Origin: Calidihabitans tengchongensis
GTDB taxonomy: Bacteria > Sysuimicrobiota > Sysuimicrobiia > Sysuimicrobiales > Kaftiobacteriaceae
Direction: 5' to 3'
Assembly (NCBI GenBank): GCA_031459615.1
Contig: JAVKIE010000002.1
Coordinates: 197,987-261,986, forward strand
DNA length: 64,000 bases
Positions 1 to 7,513 of the stretch are shown piece by piece. A program made the position numbers and the translations under genes. The notes below the pieces were generated by a model that worked only from the letters and a program-made list of their open reading frames with translations, was not told where the DNA came from and made no database searches. The first letter of the stretch is position 1, and the number at the start of each line of letters is the position of its first letter.

Positions 1-847
1 CGGACCCGCCGAGACCATCGAATTGAGGTTCACCATTACCAACACCGGAAAGGAGAACGTCACCTTCGAGTACGCCACCTCGCAGCTGTACGACTTCATC
101 ATCACCGACGCCCGGGGGACCGAGGTGGCCCGGTGGTCGCTGGGGCGAGCGTTCCTGCCCCTGTCCGGCCCGGTGACCCTGGCCGCGGGCAAGTCGTTCG
201 AGTACGTGACCCGCTGGAAGCAGCTGGACCAGAACGACGAGCCGGTGCCGCCGGGCCGCTACCGGATGACCGCCGTCCAGACCACGGTGCGGGACCCCAC
301 GGCGCTGTCCCTGGTCCTGCACCGGGGCGTGCTGCCCGGATACCCCGACAACACGTTCCGGCCCCGGGCGGAGGTCACCCGGGCCGACCTCGCCGCGGTG
401 ATGGTCCGCCTGCTGGGGTGGGGGGAGGTCTCCGCCCGCCCTCTGGCGGTGGCGGACGCGGCGGAGGTCCCCGAGTCCGTGCGGGGGGAGGTGGCGGTGG
501 CCGTGGAGCGGGGCGTGGTGCCCCCGCGGGCCGACGGCACCTTCCAGCCCCAGCGGCCGGCCACCCGGGCGGAGGTCGCCTGGGCCCTGGACAAGTTGAT
601 GGACACCCTGCAGCGGTACGACTTCTCCCGGGGGATCCTCAAGGACATCCGGGTGGGGACGCCGACGCTGATGGTGATCGAGGACCCCTCCCGGGCCCAG
701 CGGACCTACCGGGTGGCGCGGGCCCACGCCGTCTACCGGAATAACGCGCCCGCGCAGCTCGCGGACCTGCGCCCCGGGGACCAGCTGCTGTTCCTGAAGG
801 TGGGGGATGCGGGCGACGTGGCCTACATCGAGGCCACCGGCCCCTAG
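1..847 (+). CDS. BsuPI-domain and SLH-domain surface protein (5' partial)
   Basis: The reading frame is open from the window edge and ends at TAG 845-847, so the true start lies upstream; TTG 23 is only the first possible internal start. The visible N-terminal part (through residue ~95 from TTG 23) has the beta-sandwich pattern of BsuPI, the intracellular proteinase inhibitor domain. Two S-layer homology-like segments follow at ~103-195, with the typical YPDNTFRP and a degenerate second copy containing ADGTFQPQ. A small C-terminal beta domain (~205-274) is unassigned. SLH segments normally anchor exported proteins to cell-wall polymers, so a surface location is likely, but the signal peptide is outside the window. 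The gene sits 12 bases upstream of fsa. Confidence 0.75.
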   Translation, partial: GPAETIELRFTITNTGKENVTFEYATSQLYDFIITDARGTEVARWSLGRAFLPLSGPVTLAAGKSFEYVTRWKQLDQNDEPVPPGRYRMTAVQTTVRDPTALSLVLHRGVLPGYPDNTFRPRAEVTRADLAAVMVRLLGWGEVSARPLAVADAAEVPESVRGEVAVAVERGVVPPRADGTFQPQRPATRAEVAWALDKLMDTLQRYDFSRGILKDIRVGTPTLMVIEDPSRAQRTYRVARAHAVYRNNAPAQLADLRPGDQLLFLKVGDAGDVAYIEATGP

Positions 848-859
848 GAGGAGGCGCCC

Positions 860-1531
860 ATGAAGTTCTTCCTGGATACCGCCAACCTGGAGGAGATCCG
901 CACCGCCCACCGGTGGGGCATCCTGGATGGGGTGACCACCAATCCCACCCTGGTGGCCCGGGAGGGCAAGGACTACCGGACCGTGGTGCGGGAGATCGCC
1001 GCCGTCACCGACGGCCCCATTTCGGTGGAAGCCACCACCGACCGGGCCGAGGAGATGATCGCCCAGGGGCGGGAGTACGCCACGTGGGCCCCGTCGGTGG
1101 TGGTGAAGGTGCCGGCCACCACCGAGGGGATCATGGCGGCCGCCGCCCTGACCCGGGAGGGTATCCGGGTGAACGTGACCCTGGTCTTCTCGGTCAACCA
1201 GGCCCTGCTGGCGGCCCGGGCCGGCGCCTACTTCGTGAGCCCCTTCGTGGGGCGCCTGGATGACGCGGGCCACGAGGGCATGCAGGTGGTGCGCGACGTG
1301 GTGCAGGTCTACCGGACCTACGGCTTTTCGACCCAGGTCCTGGCGGCCAGCCTGCGCCACCCCCTGCACGTGACCCAGGCGGCCCTGGCCGGGGCCCACA
1401 TCGCCACCATGCCCTTCAAGGTGGCCGAGATGCTGTTCACGCACCCTCTGACCGAAGCGGGTCAGGAGCGGTTCCTGGCCGACTGGCGCGCGCTGCAGGC
1501 CGCCCTGGCCCAGCGGCGGACGCCGGTGTAG
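860..1531 (+). CDS. fsa: Transaldolase / fructose-6-phosphate aldolase (FSA/TalC family)
   Basis: A 223-residue protein of the short transaldolase family, which includes both TalB-like activity and fructose-6-phosphate aldolase. The N-terminus MKFFLDTANL, the motif GVTTNPTL and the Schiff-base lysine in VVKVP (K83) are all present. The ATG follows a strong ribosome site, GGAGGAGG, about 5-7 bases upstream. It is a cytosolic enzyme of the non-oxidative pentose phosphate pathway. The same pathway is represented by rpiB further along. Its position directly before rho is a common arrangement in Gram-positive-type genomes. Sequence alone cannot separate transaldolase from aldolase activity. Confidence 0.92.
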   Translation: MKFFLDTANLEEIRTAHRWGILDGVTTNPTLVAREGKDYRTVVREIAAVTDGPISVEATTDRAEEMIAQGREYATWAPSVVVKVPATTEGIMAAAALTREGIRVNVTLVFSVNQALLAARAGAYFVSPFVGRLDDAGHEGMQVVRDVVQVYRTYGFSTQVLAASLRHPLHVTQAALAGAHIATMPFKVAEMLFTHPLTEAGQERFLADWRALQAALAQRRTPV

Positions 1532-1586
1532 GTCGTCTACCGCCGGCGACCGCAGGGGTATACAGGCACGCGGAGGTGGATGGGCA

Positions 1587-2849
1587 GTGTCTGCCATCGC
1601 CGAACTGGAGGCCAAGACGCTGGACGAGCTCCAGGAGATGGCCCGGGAGCTCAACATCGCCAACTTCCGGCGCTACCGCAAACAGGAGTTGATCATGCGC
1701 ATCCTGCAGGCCCAGACCGAGCAGTCGGGGTTGATGCTGCGCTCGGGCATCCTGGAGATCATGCCCGAGGGCTACGGCTTCCTGCGCACCAGCGGGTACC
1801 TGCCCGGCCCCGAGGACATCTACGTCTCCCCCTCCCAGATCAAGCGGTTCGGCCTGCGGGTGGGGGACGAGGTCCTGGGCCAGGTCCGGCCTCCCAAGGA
1901 CAACGAGAAGTACTATGCCCTCCTGCGGGTGGAGGCGGTCAACGGGCTGGACCCCGAGCAGGCCCGCACCCGCCCCGACTTCGAGAAGCTCACCCCCGTC
2001 TTCCCCTACGAGCGCATCAAGCTGGAGACCAACGGGGACATCACCACCCGCATGGTGGATCTGTTCGCGCCCATCGGCAAGGGCCAGCGGGCCATGATCG
2101 TCTCCCCGCCCAAGGCCGGCAAGACCACCCTGCTGAAGAAGATCGGCCAGGCCATCGTGGCCAACTACCCCGAGATCTACGTGATCGTGCTGCTGCTGGA
2201 CGAACGGCCCGAGGAGGTCACCGACATGCGGCGGTCGGTGGAGGCGGAGGTTGTGGCCTCCACCTTCGACCGCCCCCCGGAGGAGCACATCCAGGTGGCC
2301 GATCTGGTCCTGGAGAGGGCCAAGCGGCTGGTGGAGGGCGGCCGGGACGTCGTCATCCTGCTGGACAGCCTGACCCGGTTCGCCCGCGCCAACAACCTGG
2401 TGATCCCGCCGTCGGGCCGGACTCTGTCGGGCGGCCTGGACCCGGCGGCCCTGCACCGGCCCAAGCGCTTTTTCGGCGCCGCCCGCAAGATCGAGGAGGG
2501 GGGCAGCCTGACCATCGTGGCCACGGCCCTCATCGACACCGGCAGCCGCATGGACGACGTGATCTACGAGGAGTTCAAGGGCACGGGCAACATGGAGCTG
2601 CACCTGAACCGCAAGCTGCAGGAGCGGCGCACCTTCCCGGCCATCGACATCAAGATGAGCGGCACCCGCCGGGAGGAGCTGCTGCTGACCGAGGATGAGC
2701 TGCGCAAGGTGTGGGTCCTGCGCAAGAGCCTGGAGCAGCTGGACACGGTGGCCATGACCGAGCTGATCCTGGACCGGCTGCGCAAGACCCCCACCAACCA
2801 GGCGTTCCTGCGGTCCATCGTCAAGAGCTCCGAGGAAGACCTGCAGTAG
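1587..2849 (+). CDS. rho: Transcription termination factor Rho
   Basis: A 420-residue hexameric RNA helicase that ends transcription at Rho-dependent sites. It has the N-terminal helical Rho_N segment (~5-45), the cold-shock-like primary RNA-binding domain (~50-125, with GYGFLR) and the RecA-like motor. The Walker A motif is PPKAGKTT (174-181), followed by a Walker B region with VILLDSLTRFAR. GTG 1587 is chosen because GGAGGTGG lies 8-10 bases upstream and the resulting start SAIAELEAKTLDEL matches the family. Length is normal for Rho without a large insertion. The gene is followed by a 163-base gap holding a structured leader for the next gene. Confidence 0.97.
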   Translation: MSAIAELEAKTLDELQEMARELNIANFRRYRKQELIMRILQAQTEQSGLMLRSGILEIMPEGYGFLRTSGYLPGPEDIYVSPSQIKRFGLRVGDEVLGQVRPPKDNEKYYALLRVEAVNGLDPEQARTRPDFEKLTPVFPYERIKLETNGDITTRMVDLFAPIGKGQRAMIVSPPKAGKTTLLKKIGQAIVANYPEIYVIVLLLDERPEEVTDMRRSVEAEVVASTFDRPPEEHIQVADLVLERAKRLVEGGRDVVILLDSLTRFARANNLVIPPSGRTLSGGLDPAALHRPKRFFGAARKIEEGGSLTIVATALIDTGSRMDDVIYEEFKGTGNMELHLNRKLQERRTFPAIDIKMSGTRREELLLTEDELRKVWVLRKSLEQLDTVAMTELILDRLRKTPTNQAFLRSIVKSSEEDLQ

Positions 2850-2851
2850 CT

Positions 2852-2996
2852 GTCCGTCGCCCCGTCTAGGGCACCCGGCCACCGGGCAGGATTTCAGTGC
2901 CCCGAGGCGAATCCGGAGGGGCAGATACACCGGCACAGGCGGGCTGGCAGGATGCGGCTGTGCCGCCCTCTGACACACTCCCTCGGCAGGACGGGC
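2852..2996 (+). promoter_or_regulatory. Structured 5' leader, candidate c-di-AMP (ydaO/yuaA) riboswitch
   Basis: The rho-M23 gap folds into a closed multi-helix element. A closing helix pairs GTCCGTC (2852-2858) with GACGGGC (2990-2996). GGGCAC (2869-2874) pairs with GTGCCC (2897-2902), enclosing CCCGG/CCGGG. CGGCACAG (2931-2938) pairs with CTGTGCCG (2958-2965). The segment GAGGCGAATCCGG (2903-2915) and the late TGACACACTCCCTCGG partly resemble the conserved GGGGYGAATCC and GTCAGCTAACCTCG of ydaO/yuaA. That riboswitch class often precedes cell-wall peptidase genes, as here. The match is incomplete, so the structure is better supported than the class. Confidence 0.4.
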
Positions 2997-3012
2997 TGGA
3001 CGCGGGTGAGCG

Positions 3013-4083
3013 ATGCGGGCGACGGCGCGGCGATACTGGGGTGGGCTCCTGCTGGTGGGTGCACTGCTCCTCCCCGGATTTGGCGCCTCCGGCGTCGACC
3101 TCACCTGGTCCGGTCCTCCGCCTGAGTTTCCATTCCTGGAGACCGTCACGGCCCGCAACCAGGGGCTGCAGAAGCTGTCGGCCATTGCCCCGGCCCTCAC
3201 CCTGACCCCTCCCCTGCCGTCGGCCGCTGCGATGCGCCCCTCCCCGCAGGAGGAGGCGGTGGACGCGTCCCGCGCCGTCGCCACCGCCGCCGGCCTGGAG
3301 GGTCAGACGGTGGTGGTTGTCCGGGAAGGGCAGACGCTGTGGGAGATCGCGCGCGCCCACGGGGTGGCGGTGGAGGCCCTGGCCGCCGCCAACGGAATCG
3401 GAGACGAGGACGTCATCCACGTCGGCCAGCGGCTGGTCATCCCTGGCGCGTCTGCGGCGGCGCCGGCGGCGGGACGTCCCGCGCGCCCGGCGTCCCGACC
3501 CCGTGGCGGGCGCTCGGTGACGGTGGTGGTGGAGTCCGGCCAGACCCTGTGGGACCTGGCCCAGACGTACGGGGTCCCGGTGGACGCCATCGTGGAGGCC
3601 AACGGCCTGTCGGGCGACCTGATCCGGCCCGGGCAGCGCCTGGTGATCCCCGGCGTGGCGGCCGGTGCGCCCCGGAGGGTGGCGGCCGCCTCCCGCCCCC
3701 CCGGCGCAGTCAGCATCGCCCGGGGATTCCTCTGGCCGGCCCGGGGAAGCCTGCGGTCGCGCTTCGGGTGGCGGTGGCAGCGGCACCACGACGGCATCGA
3801 CATCGCGGCTCCCTACGGGACCCCCATCTACGCGGCCAAGGCCGGGCGGGTGGTCTTCGCCGGCTGGTACTACGGCTACGGCCGCACCGTCATCCTCGAC
3901 CACGGCAACGGCGTGACCACCCTCTACGGCCACGCCAGCCGCCTGCTGGTGCGCGTGGGCGACCAGGTGGACGCCGGACAGCCCATCGCCCTGGTGGGGT
4001 CCACCGGGTATTCCACCGGCCCCCACCTGCATTTCGAGATCCGCGTCCGCGGCCGCCCCCTGGACCCCCTCAAGTACCTCTAG
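3013..4083 (+). CDS. LysM-LysM-M23 peptidoglycan endopeptidase
   Basis: A 356-residue exported cell-wall hydrolase. It begins with a signal peptide (basic MRATARR, hydrophobic core to ~26). Two LysM peptidoglycan-binding repeats follow at ~97-146 and ~169-214, each with the EGQTLW/SGQTLW entry motif. A C-terminal M23 metallopeptidase domain (~240-356) carries the zinc motif HxxxD in HHDGIDI (from ~258) and HxH in GPHLHFE (~337). Such LysM/M23 proteins cut peptide bridges of peptidoglycan during growth or division. The ATG is preceded only by a weak GGTGAG. The gene lies behind the structured leader at 2852-2996, which may control it. Confidence 0.92.
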   Translation: MRATARRYWGGLLLVGALLLPGFGASGVDLTWSGPPPEFPFLETVTARNQGLQKLSAIAPALTLTPPLPSAAAMRPSPQEEAVDASRAVATAAGLEGQTVVVVREGQTLWEIARAHGVAVEALAAANGIGDEDVIHVGQRLVIPGASAAAPAAGRPARPASRPRGGRSVTVVVESGQTLWDLAQTYGVPVDAIVEANGLSGDLIRPGQRLVIPGVAAGAPRRVAAASRPPGAVSIARGFLWPARGSLRSRFGWRWQRHHDGIDIAAPYGTPIYAAKAGRVVFAGWYYGYGRTVILDHGNGVTTLYGHASRLLVRVGDQVDAGQPIALVGSTGYSTGPHLHFEIRVRGRPLDPLKYL

Positions 4084-4128
4084 CTGCGGAGGCGCATCGC
4101 GCTTCGCCGGTTCCCGATCCCGGCCGTG

Positions 4129-4157
4129 TTGCCCGTCCCCGCCGGGCGTGGTACAAT
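4129..4157 (+). promoter_or_regulatory. Sigma-70 type promoter of rpmE
   Basis: TTGCCC (4129-4134), a 17-base spacer and TACAAT (4152-4157), with TGG immediately before the -10 giving an extended -10. The predicted start of transcription lies ~40 bases upstream of rpmE. Confidence 0.75.
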
Positions 4158-4205
4158 GCCTCGGCGTGCGGGCGGCCGGGACGCCGCTCCCCGAGGTGAT
4201 CGTCG

Positions 4206-4409
4206 ATGAAGAAGGGCATTCATCCTCCGTACTACCAGGCCACGGTGGTGTGCGCCTGCGGGAACACCTTCGTCACCGGGTCCACCAGGCAGATGATCCG
4301 GGTGGAGATCTGCTCCCGCTGCCACCCGTTCTTCACCGGACAGCGCAAGTTCGTGGACGCCGAAGGCCGCGTGCAGAAGTTCGCCAGGAAGTACGGGATG
4401 AAGGTGTAA
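4206..4409 (+). CDS. rpmE: 50S ribosomal protein L31, zinc-binding type
   Basis: A 67-residue large-subunit ribosomal protein. It starts MKKGIHPPY and keeps the four zinc-binding cysteines as CxC (C16, C18) and CxxC (C36, C39). This is the C+ form, in contrast to the cysteine-free L31 paralogue made under zinc limitation. The C-terminal RKYGMKV is typical. It has its own promoter at 4129-4157 but no obvious strong ribosome site. Position between a cell-wall gene and tdk-prfA-prmC matches the rho-rpmE-tdk-prfA neighbourhood known in Gram-positive genomes. Confidence 0.96.
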   Translation: MKKGIHPPYYQATVVCACGNTFVTGSTRQMIRVEICSRCHPFFTGQRKFVDAEGRVQKFARKYGMKV

Positions 4410-4420
4410 AGAAGGGAAAA

Positions 4421-4480
4421 GGGAAGAGGGAAAAGGGAAAGGGAAGAGGGAAAAGGGAAAGGGAAGAGGGAAAAGGGGAA
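4421..4480. repeat. Purine-tract repeat (family A): three 20-bp tandem units
   Basis: Three near-identical 20-bp units beginning GGGAAGAGGGAAAA lie back to back directly after rpmE. Related tracts occur at 6321-6353, 7441-7467, 19329-19417, 35092-35120 and 46353-46393, always between co-directional genes. Confidence 0.9.
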
Positions 4481-4491
4481 CGGCTGAGGGC

Positions 4492-5646
4492 ATGAGCGGG
4501 TGCAGGGGAAGGGGAGGAGTCTCTCCCCTTCTTTGTGTTGTGGGGGGGATGGTGGCCCTCGCCGCGGCGGCCGGGTGGGCGCAGGCGGTGCCGGAGGTTC
4601 CCGGCTGGCGCGGGGTGGCCACCCCCCACCTGTGGCTGTACGTGGTGGACGGCACGCCGGGCGCCCGCGACGCCTCCGCGGTGGCGGCGGCCCTGGACCC
4701 TCTGGTCGCGCGCCTGTCGGAGGCGCTGGGTCGGCCGGCGCGGGTGGTCTATCCCCTGTATCCCTCGGTGGACGCGTTCCGCGCGGACTGGTGGCGGTTT
4801 GCCACGCCGCCGGCCGCGGATGCGGTGCACGGGTGGGGAGCGGTCTACCGGGGAGATCCCGCAGACCTGTCTGTCCACCTGCTGGCCCGCTCTCTGGCCG
4901 CGGCGGCGCTGGGGGACGCCATCCCGCTGCTGCGGTGGGGTGTGGCCGAGGCCCTGGGCGACCGGGCGGTGGGGGCGGACCCGCACGCGCACGTGGCCGC
5001 GCTGCGGGCCGCCGGCCAGCCGCTGCCCGCGGTGGCGCGGATCCTGTCGCCCGTGGAGTTCGGGCACGCGCTGCCCTGGAGCTATCCGGTGGCCGTGTCG
5101 TTCGTGGCCGACCTGATCGACCGGTACGGGGCGCGCCGGACCGCGCAGTTCGCCCGCGCCGTCGGGTACCGCTACGTCGACCTGCCGGAGATCTTCCGGG
5201 ACGCCTTCGGCACATCCCTCGACGACGCCGTCGCGGCATGGGAGGAGCGCGTGCGCCGCGCGCCGGCTCCCGCCGTGGACCCGCACGCCTATGCCCTGGC
5301 CGCCCGGCTGGTCTATGGGGTGGGGCTGGCCCGCCCCCCGGCTGCGGTGATGCTGGAACCGGCGGGAGCGGACGTGGTCGTAGCGGCTGCCAAGGCGGCC
5401 GCCGCCCTGCGGCGGCTGGACGTGCCGGCGGCCGCCGCGCTTGCGGAGGCCGCCCACCGGACCCAGGCCGAGGCCCGCGCGCGGCAGGCGCTGCGCCGGA
5501 CGGTGGCCCGGGGCCTGCCGGCCGCGGTGGCGGCAGTGCCGGTGGCCCTGGCCCTCCTGTGGCTGGTCTGGCCCGCGGTGCGCAGCCGGCTGGCCGACCG
5601 GCGGGCCGCGCCTCCGGCGGCGCGGGCGGGCCGCTCGGCGCGGTGA
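4492..5646 (+). CDS. Secreted/membrane protein, possibly degenerate peptidase MA-like
   Basis: A 384-residue protein I do not recognise with confidence. It has an N-terminal signal-like hydrophobic stretch (~12-32, ending near AAGWAQA) and one C-terminal transmembrane segment (~342-362) followed by a basic tail. The middle, with alternating helices and motifs such as FRADWW, VHLLARSLA and FRDAFGTSLDDAV, resembles the layout of peptidase-MA-type gluzincins. No HExxH zinc motif is present, so catalytic activity is doubtful. The ATG at 4492 follows GAGGG at 4486-4490, but the whole start region lies beside the purine repeat and downstream starts are possible. It lies 19 bases before tdk. Confidence 0.6.
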   Translation: MSGCRGRGGVSPLLCVVGGMVALAAAAGWAQAVPEVPGWRGVATPHLWLYVVDGTPGARDASAVAAALDPLVARLSEALGRPARVVYPLYPSVDAFRADWWRFATPPAADAVHGWGAVYRGDPADLSVHLLARSLAAAALGDAIPLLRWGVAEALGDRAVGADPHAHVAALRAAGQPLPAVARILSPVEFGHALPWSYPVAVSFVADLIDRYGARRTAQFARAVGYRYVDLPEIFRDAFGTSLDDAVAAWEERVRRAPAPAVDPHAYALAARLVYGVGLARPPAAVMLEPAGADVVVAAAKAAAALRRLDVPAAAALAEAAHRTQAEARARQALRRTVARGLPAAVAAVPVALALLWLVWPAVRSRLADRRAAPPAARAGRSAR

Positions 5647-5665
5647 CGGAAGGGGGGGGGTCAGA

Positions 5666-6235
5666 GTGGACGGCGCAGCCGGGCGCATCGAGGTCATCTG
5701 CGGCAGCATGTTCAGCGGCAAGAGCGAAGAGCTGATCCGCCGGGTGCGGAGGGCGCAGATCGCCCGCCAGCGCGTGCAGGTGTTCAAGCCGGCGCTGGAC
5801 GACCGCTACGGCCGGCGCCAGGTGGCGTCCCACGACGGCGCCCGGATGGACGCGATCCCGGTGGCCCGCAGCGAGGAGATCCTGCGGGCCCTGGACAGGG
5901 ACACCACGGTGGTGGCCATCGACGAGGCCCAGTTTCTGGACGACCGTCTGCCCGAGGTGGTCCGGACCCTGGCCGACCGCGGGATCCGCGTCATCGTGGC
6001 CGGGCTGGACATGGACTTTCGCGGTGAACCCTTCGGGCCGATGCCGCACCTGCTGGCCATCGCCGAGGCCGTGGACAAGCTGACGGCCATCTGCATGGTG
6101 TGCGGGGCGCCCGCCACCCGGACCCAGCGCCTGATCAACGGCCAGCCGGCCCGGTACACCGACCCGGTGATCCTGCTGGGCGCCCAGGAGGTGTACGAGG
6201 CCCGCTGCCGCCGCCACCACGTGGTGGCGCGCTGA
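5666..6235 (+). CDS. tdk: Thymidine kinase (type II)
   Basis: A 189-residue salvage enzyme that phosphorylates thymidine to dTMP. Walker A is GSMFSGKS near the N-terminus, Walker B is DEAQF, and the lasso-zinc cysteines appear in CMVC and later in a CxxH pair (ARCRRHH). GTG 5666 is chosen because it follows a G-rich ribosome site (GAAGGGGGGGGG) and gives the family-typical short lead before the P-loop. The open frame extends upstream, but that part overlaps the previous gene. Together with upp and the dCMP deaminase it forms a pyrimidine-salvage theme in this block. Confidence 0.95.
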   Translation: MDGAAGRIEVICGSMFSGKSEELIRRVRRAQIARQRVQVFKPALDDRYGRRQVASHDGARMDAIPVARSEEILRALDRDTTVVAIDEAQFLDDRLPEVVRTLADRGIRVIVAGLDMDFRGEPFGPMPHLLAIAEAVDKLTAICMVCGAPATRTQRLINGQPARYTDPVILLGAQEVYEARCRRHHVVAR

Positions 6236-6277
6236 TCTCCCGGGAAGGGGGCGGCAGGCAGGGGAACGCGCGGGGTT

Positions 6278-6283
6278 TATAAT
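6278..6283 (+). promoter_or_regulatory. Possible -10 element before prfA
   Basis: A perfect TATAAT lies in the tdk-prfA gap, but there is no clear -35 and no TGn extension. It is the only promoter-like element found for prfA-prmC-tsaC-rpiB. Confidence 0.4.
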
Positions 6284-6320
6284 CAGAACGGGAGAAGGGC
6301 GTGAGGCCTGAAGAAGGTTG

Positions 6321-6353
6321 TTCCCTCTTCCTTCTTCCCTCTTCCTTCTTCCC
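6321..6353. repeat. Pyrimidine-tract repeat (family A, inverted orientation)
   Basis: A 14-bp unit, TTCCCTCTTCCTTC, occurs twice in tandem plus a partial third copy and runs to within 9 bases of the prfA start codon. It is the complement of the purine repeats elsewhere. The upstream GAAGAAGG (6310-6317) can pair with CCTTCTTC within it. Confidence 0.85.
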
Positions 6354-6361
6354 TGTGACTT

Positions 6362-7435
6362 ATGAGCGTCGATCGGTCAGCGTGGATCACCAAACTGGAG
6401 GCCCTGGCCGCCCGCCACGACGAGCTGCTGGCGGCGCTGGCCGACCCGCAGGTCCTCAGCGACCCCGCCCGCCTGCAGCAGGTGGCCCGGGAGCGGGCGT
6501 TGCTGGAGGAGGCGGTGGCCCTGTACCGGGAGTACCAGCGGGTGAGCCGGGAAGTCGACGAGGCCGCGGCGATGGCCCGCGAGGAGCGGGACCCCGAGAT
6601 GCGGGACCTCGCCCGGGCCGAGGAGGCGAGGCTGCGCGCGCGCCTGCAGGAGCTGGAGTCCCGCCTGCGGGAGATGGTGACCCCCCGGGATCCGCTGGCC
6701 GAGCGGAACATCATCATGGAGATCCGGGCGGGCGCCGGCGGCGAGGAGGCCAGCCTGTTCGCCGCGGACCTGTTCCGGATGTATGCGCGCTTCGCGGAAC
6801 GCCACGGCTGGAAGGTGGAGGTCCTGGAGAGCAGGCCCAGCGCCCTGGGCGGGTTCAAGGAGATCATCCTGGCGATCCAGGGGCGCGGGGCGTACCGGCG
6901 CCTGCGGTACGAAAGCGGCGTGCACCGGGTACAGCGGGTTCCGGTGACCGAGTCCTCCGGGCGCATTCACACCTCCACGGCCACGGTGGCCGTCCTGCCC
7001 GAGGCCGAAGAGGTGGACGTGCAGATCCGCCCCGACGAGATCGAGGTGGAGACCTTCCGCGCGGGCGGGGCCGGGGGCCAGAACGTCAACAAGGTGGAGA
7101 CGGCGGTCCGCGTGCGCCACCTGCCCACGGGCCTGGTGGTGGCCTGCCAGGACGAGCGGTCCCAGCACCAGAACCGGGAGAAGGCGCTGCGGATCCTGCG
7201 GGCCAAGCTGCTGGAGATGGAGGTGCAGCGCCGCCAGCAGGCCCTGGCCCAGCAGCGCCGCCAGCAGGTGGGCACGGGAGAGCGCAGCGAGAAGATCCGG
7301 ACCTACAACTTCCCCCAGAACCGGGTTACCGACCACCGGATCGGCCTGTCGCTCCACCGGCTGGACGCGGTCCTGGACGGCGACCTGGACGAGCTCATCG
7401 ACGCCCTGGAGGCCGCCGAACTGGCGGTCCACTGA
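6362..7435 (+). CDS. prfA: Peptide chain release factor 1
   Basis: A 357-residue RF1, which reads UAA and UAG stops and triggers peptide release. The codon-recognition tripeptide is PVT (194-196, in RVPVTESSGRIHTS), the RF1-type PxT rather than the RF2 SPF. The catalytic GGQ is at ~238 in GAGGQNVNK. There is no frameshift site. ATG 6362 is the only plausible start because an in-frame TGA lies at 6356-6358. No Shine-Dalgarno sequence precedes it, only the pyrimidine tract, which is unusual for a core gene. prmC, its modifying enzyme, follows. Confidence 0.97.
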   Translation: MSVDRSAWITKLEALAARHDELLAALADPQVLSDPARLQQVARERALLEEAVALYREYQRVSREVDEAAAMAREERDPEMRDLARAEEARLRARLQELESRLREMVTPRDPLAERNIIMEIRAGAGGEEASLFAADLFRMYARFAERHGWKVEVLESRPSALGGFKEIILAIQGRGAYRRLRYESGVHRVQRVPVTESSGRIHTSTATVAVLPEAEEVDVQIRPDEIEVETFRAGGAGGQNVNKVETAVRVRHLPTGLVVACQDERSQHQNREKALRILRAKLLEMEVQRRQQALAQQRRQQVGTGERSEKIRTYNFPQNRVTDHRIGLSLHRLDAVLDGDLDELIDALEAAELAVH

Positions 7436-7440
7436 GACAC

Positions 7441-7467
7441 GAGGGAAAAGGGAAGAGGGAAGAGGGG
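7441..7467. repeat. Purine-tract repeat (family A)
   Basis: A GAGGGAAAAGGGAAGAGGGA-type tract directly after the prfA stop. The adjoining AGAGGG-GGTA-CCCTCT (7461-7476) can form a short hairpin but lacks a T-run. Confidence 0.75.
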
Positions 7468-7513
7468 GTACCCTCTCCCGGTTCCCTGCCGCCCGCGCAC
7501 GTGTCCCGCGAGC

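Noticed and set aside
1437..3284. Long minus-strand open frame (615 codons) opposite rho
   Set aside because: Antisense shadow of rho in very G+C-rich DNA; composition is Gln/Gly/Leu-rich without motifs, and rho is unmistakable on the + strand.
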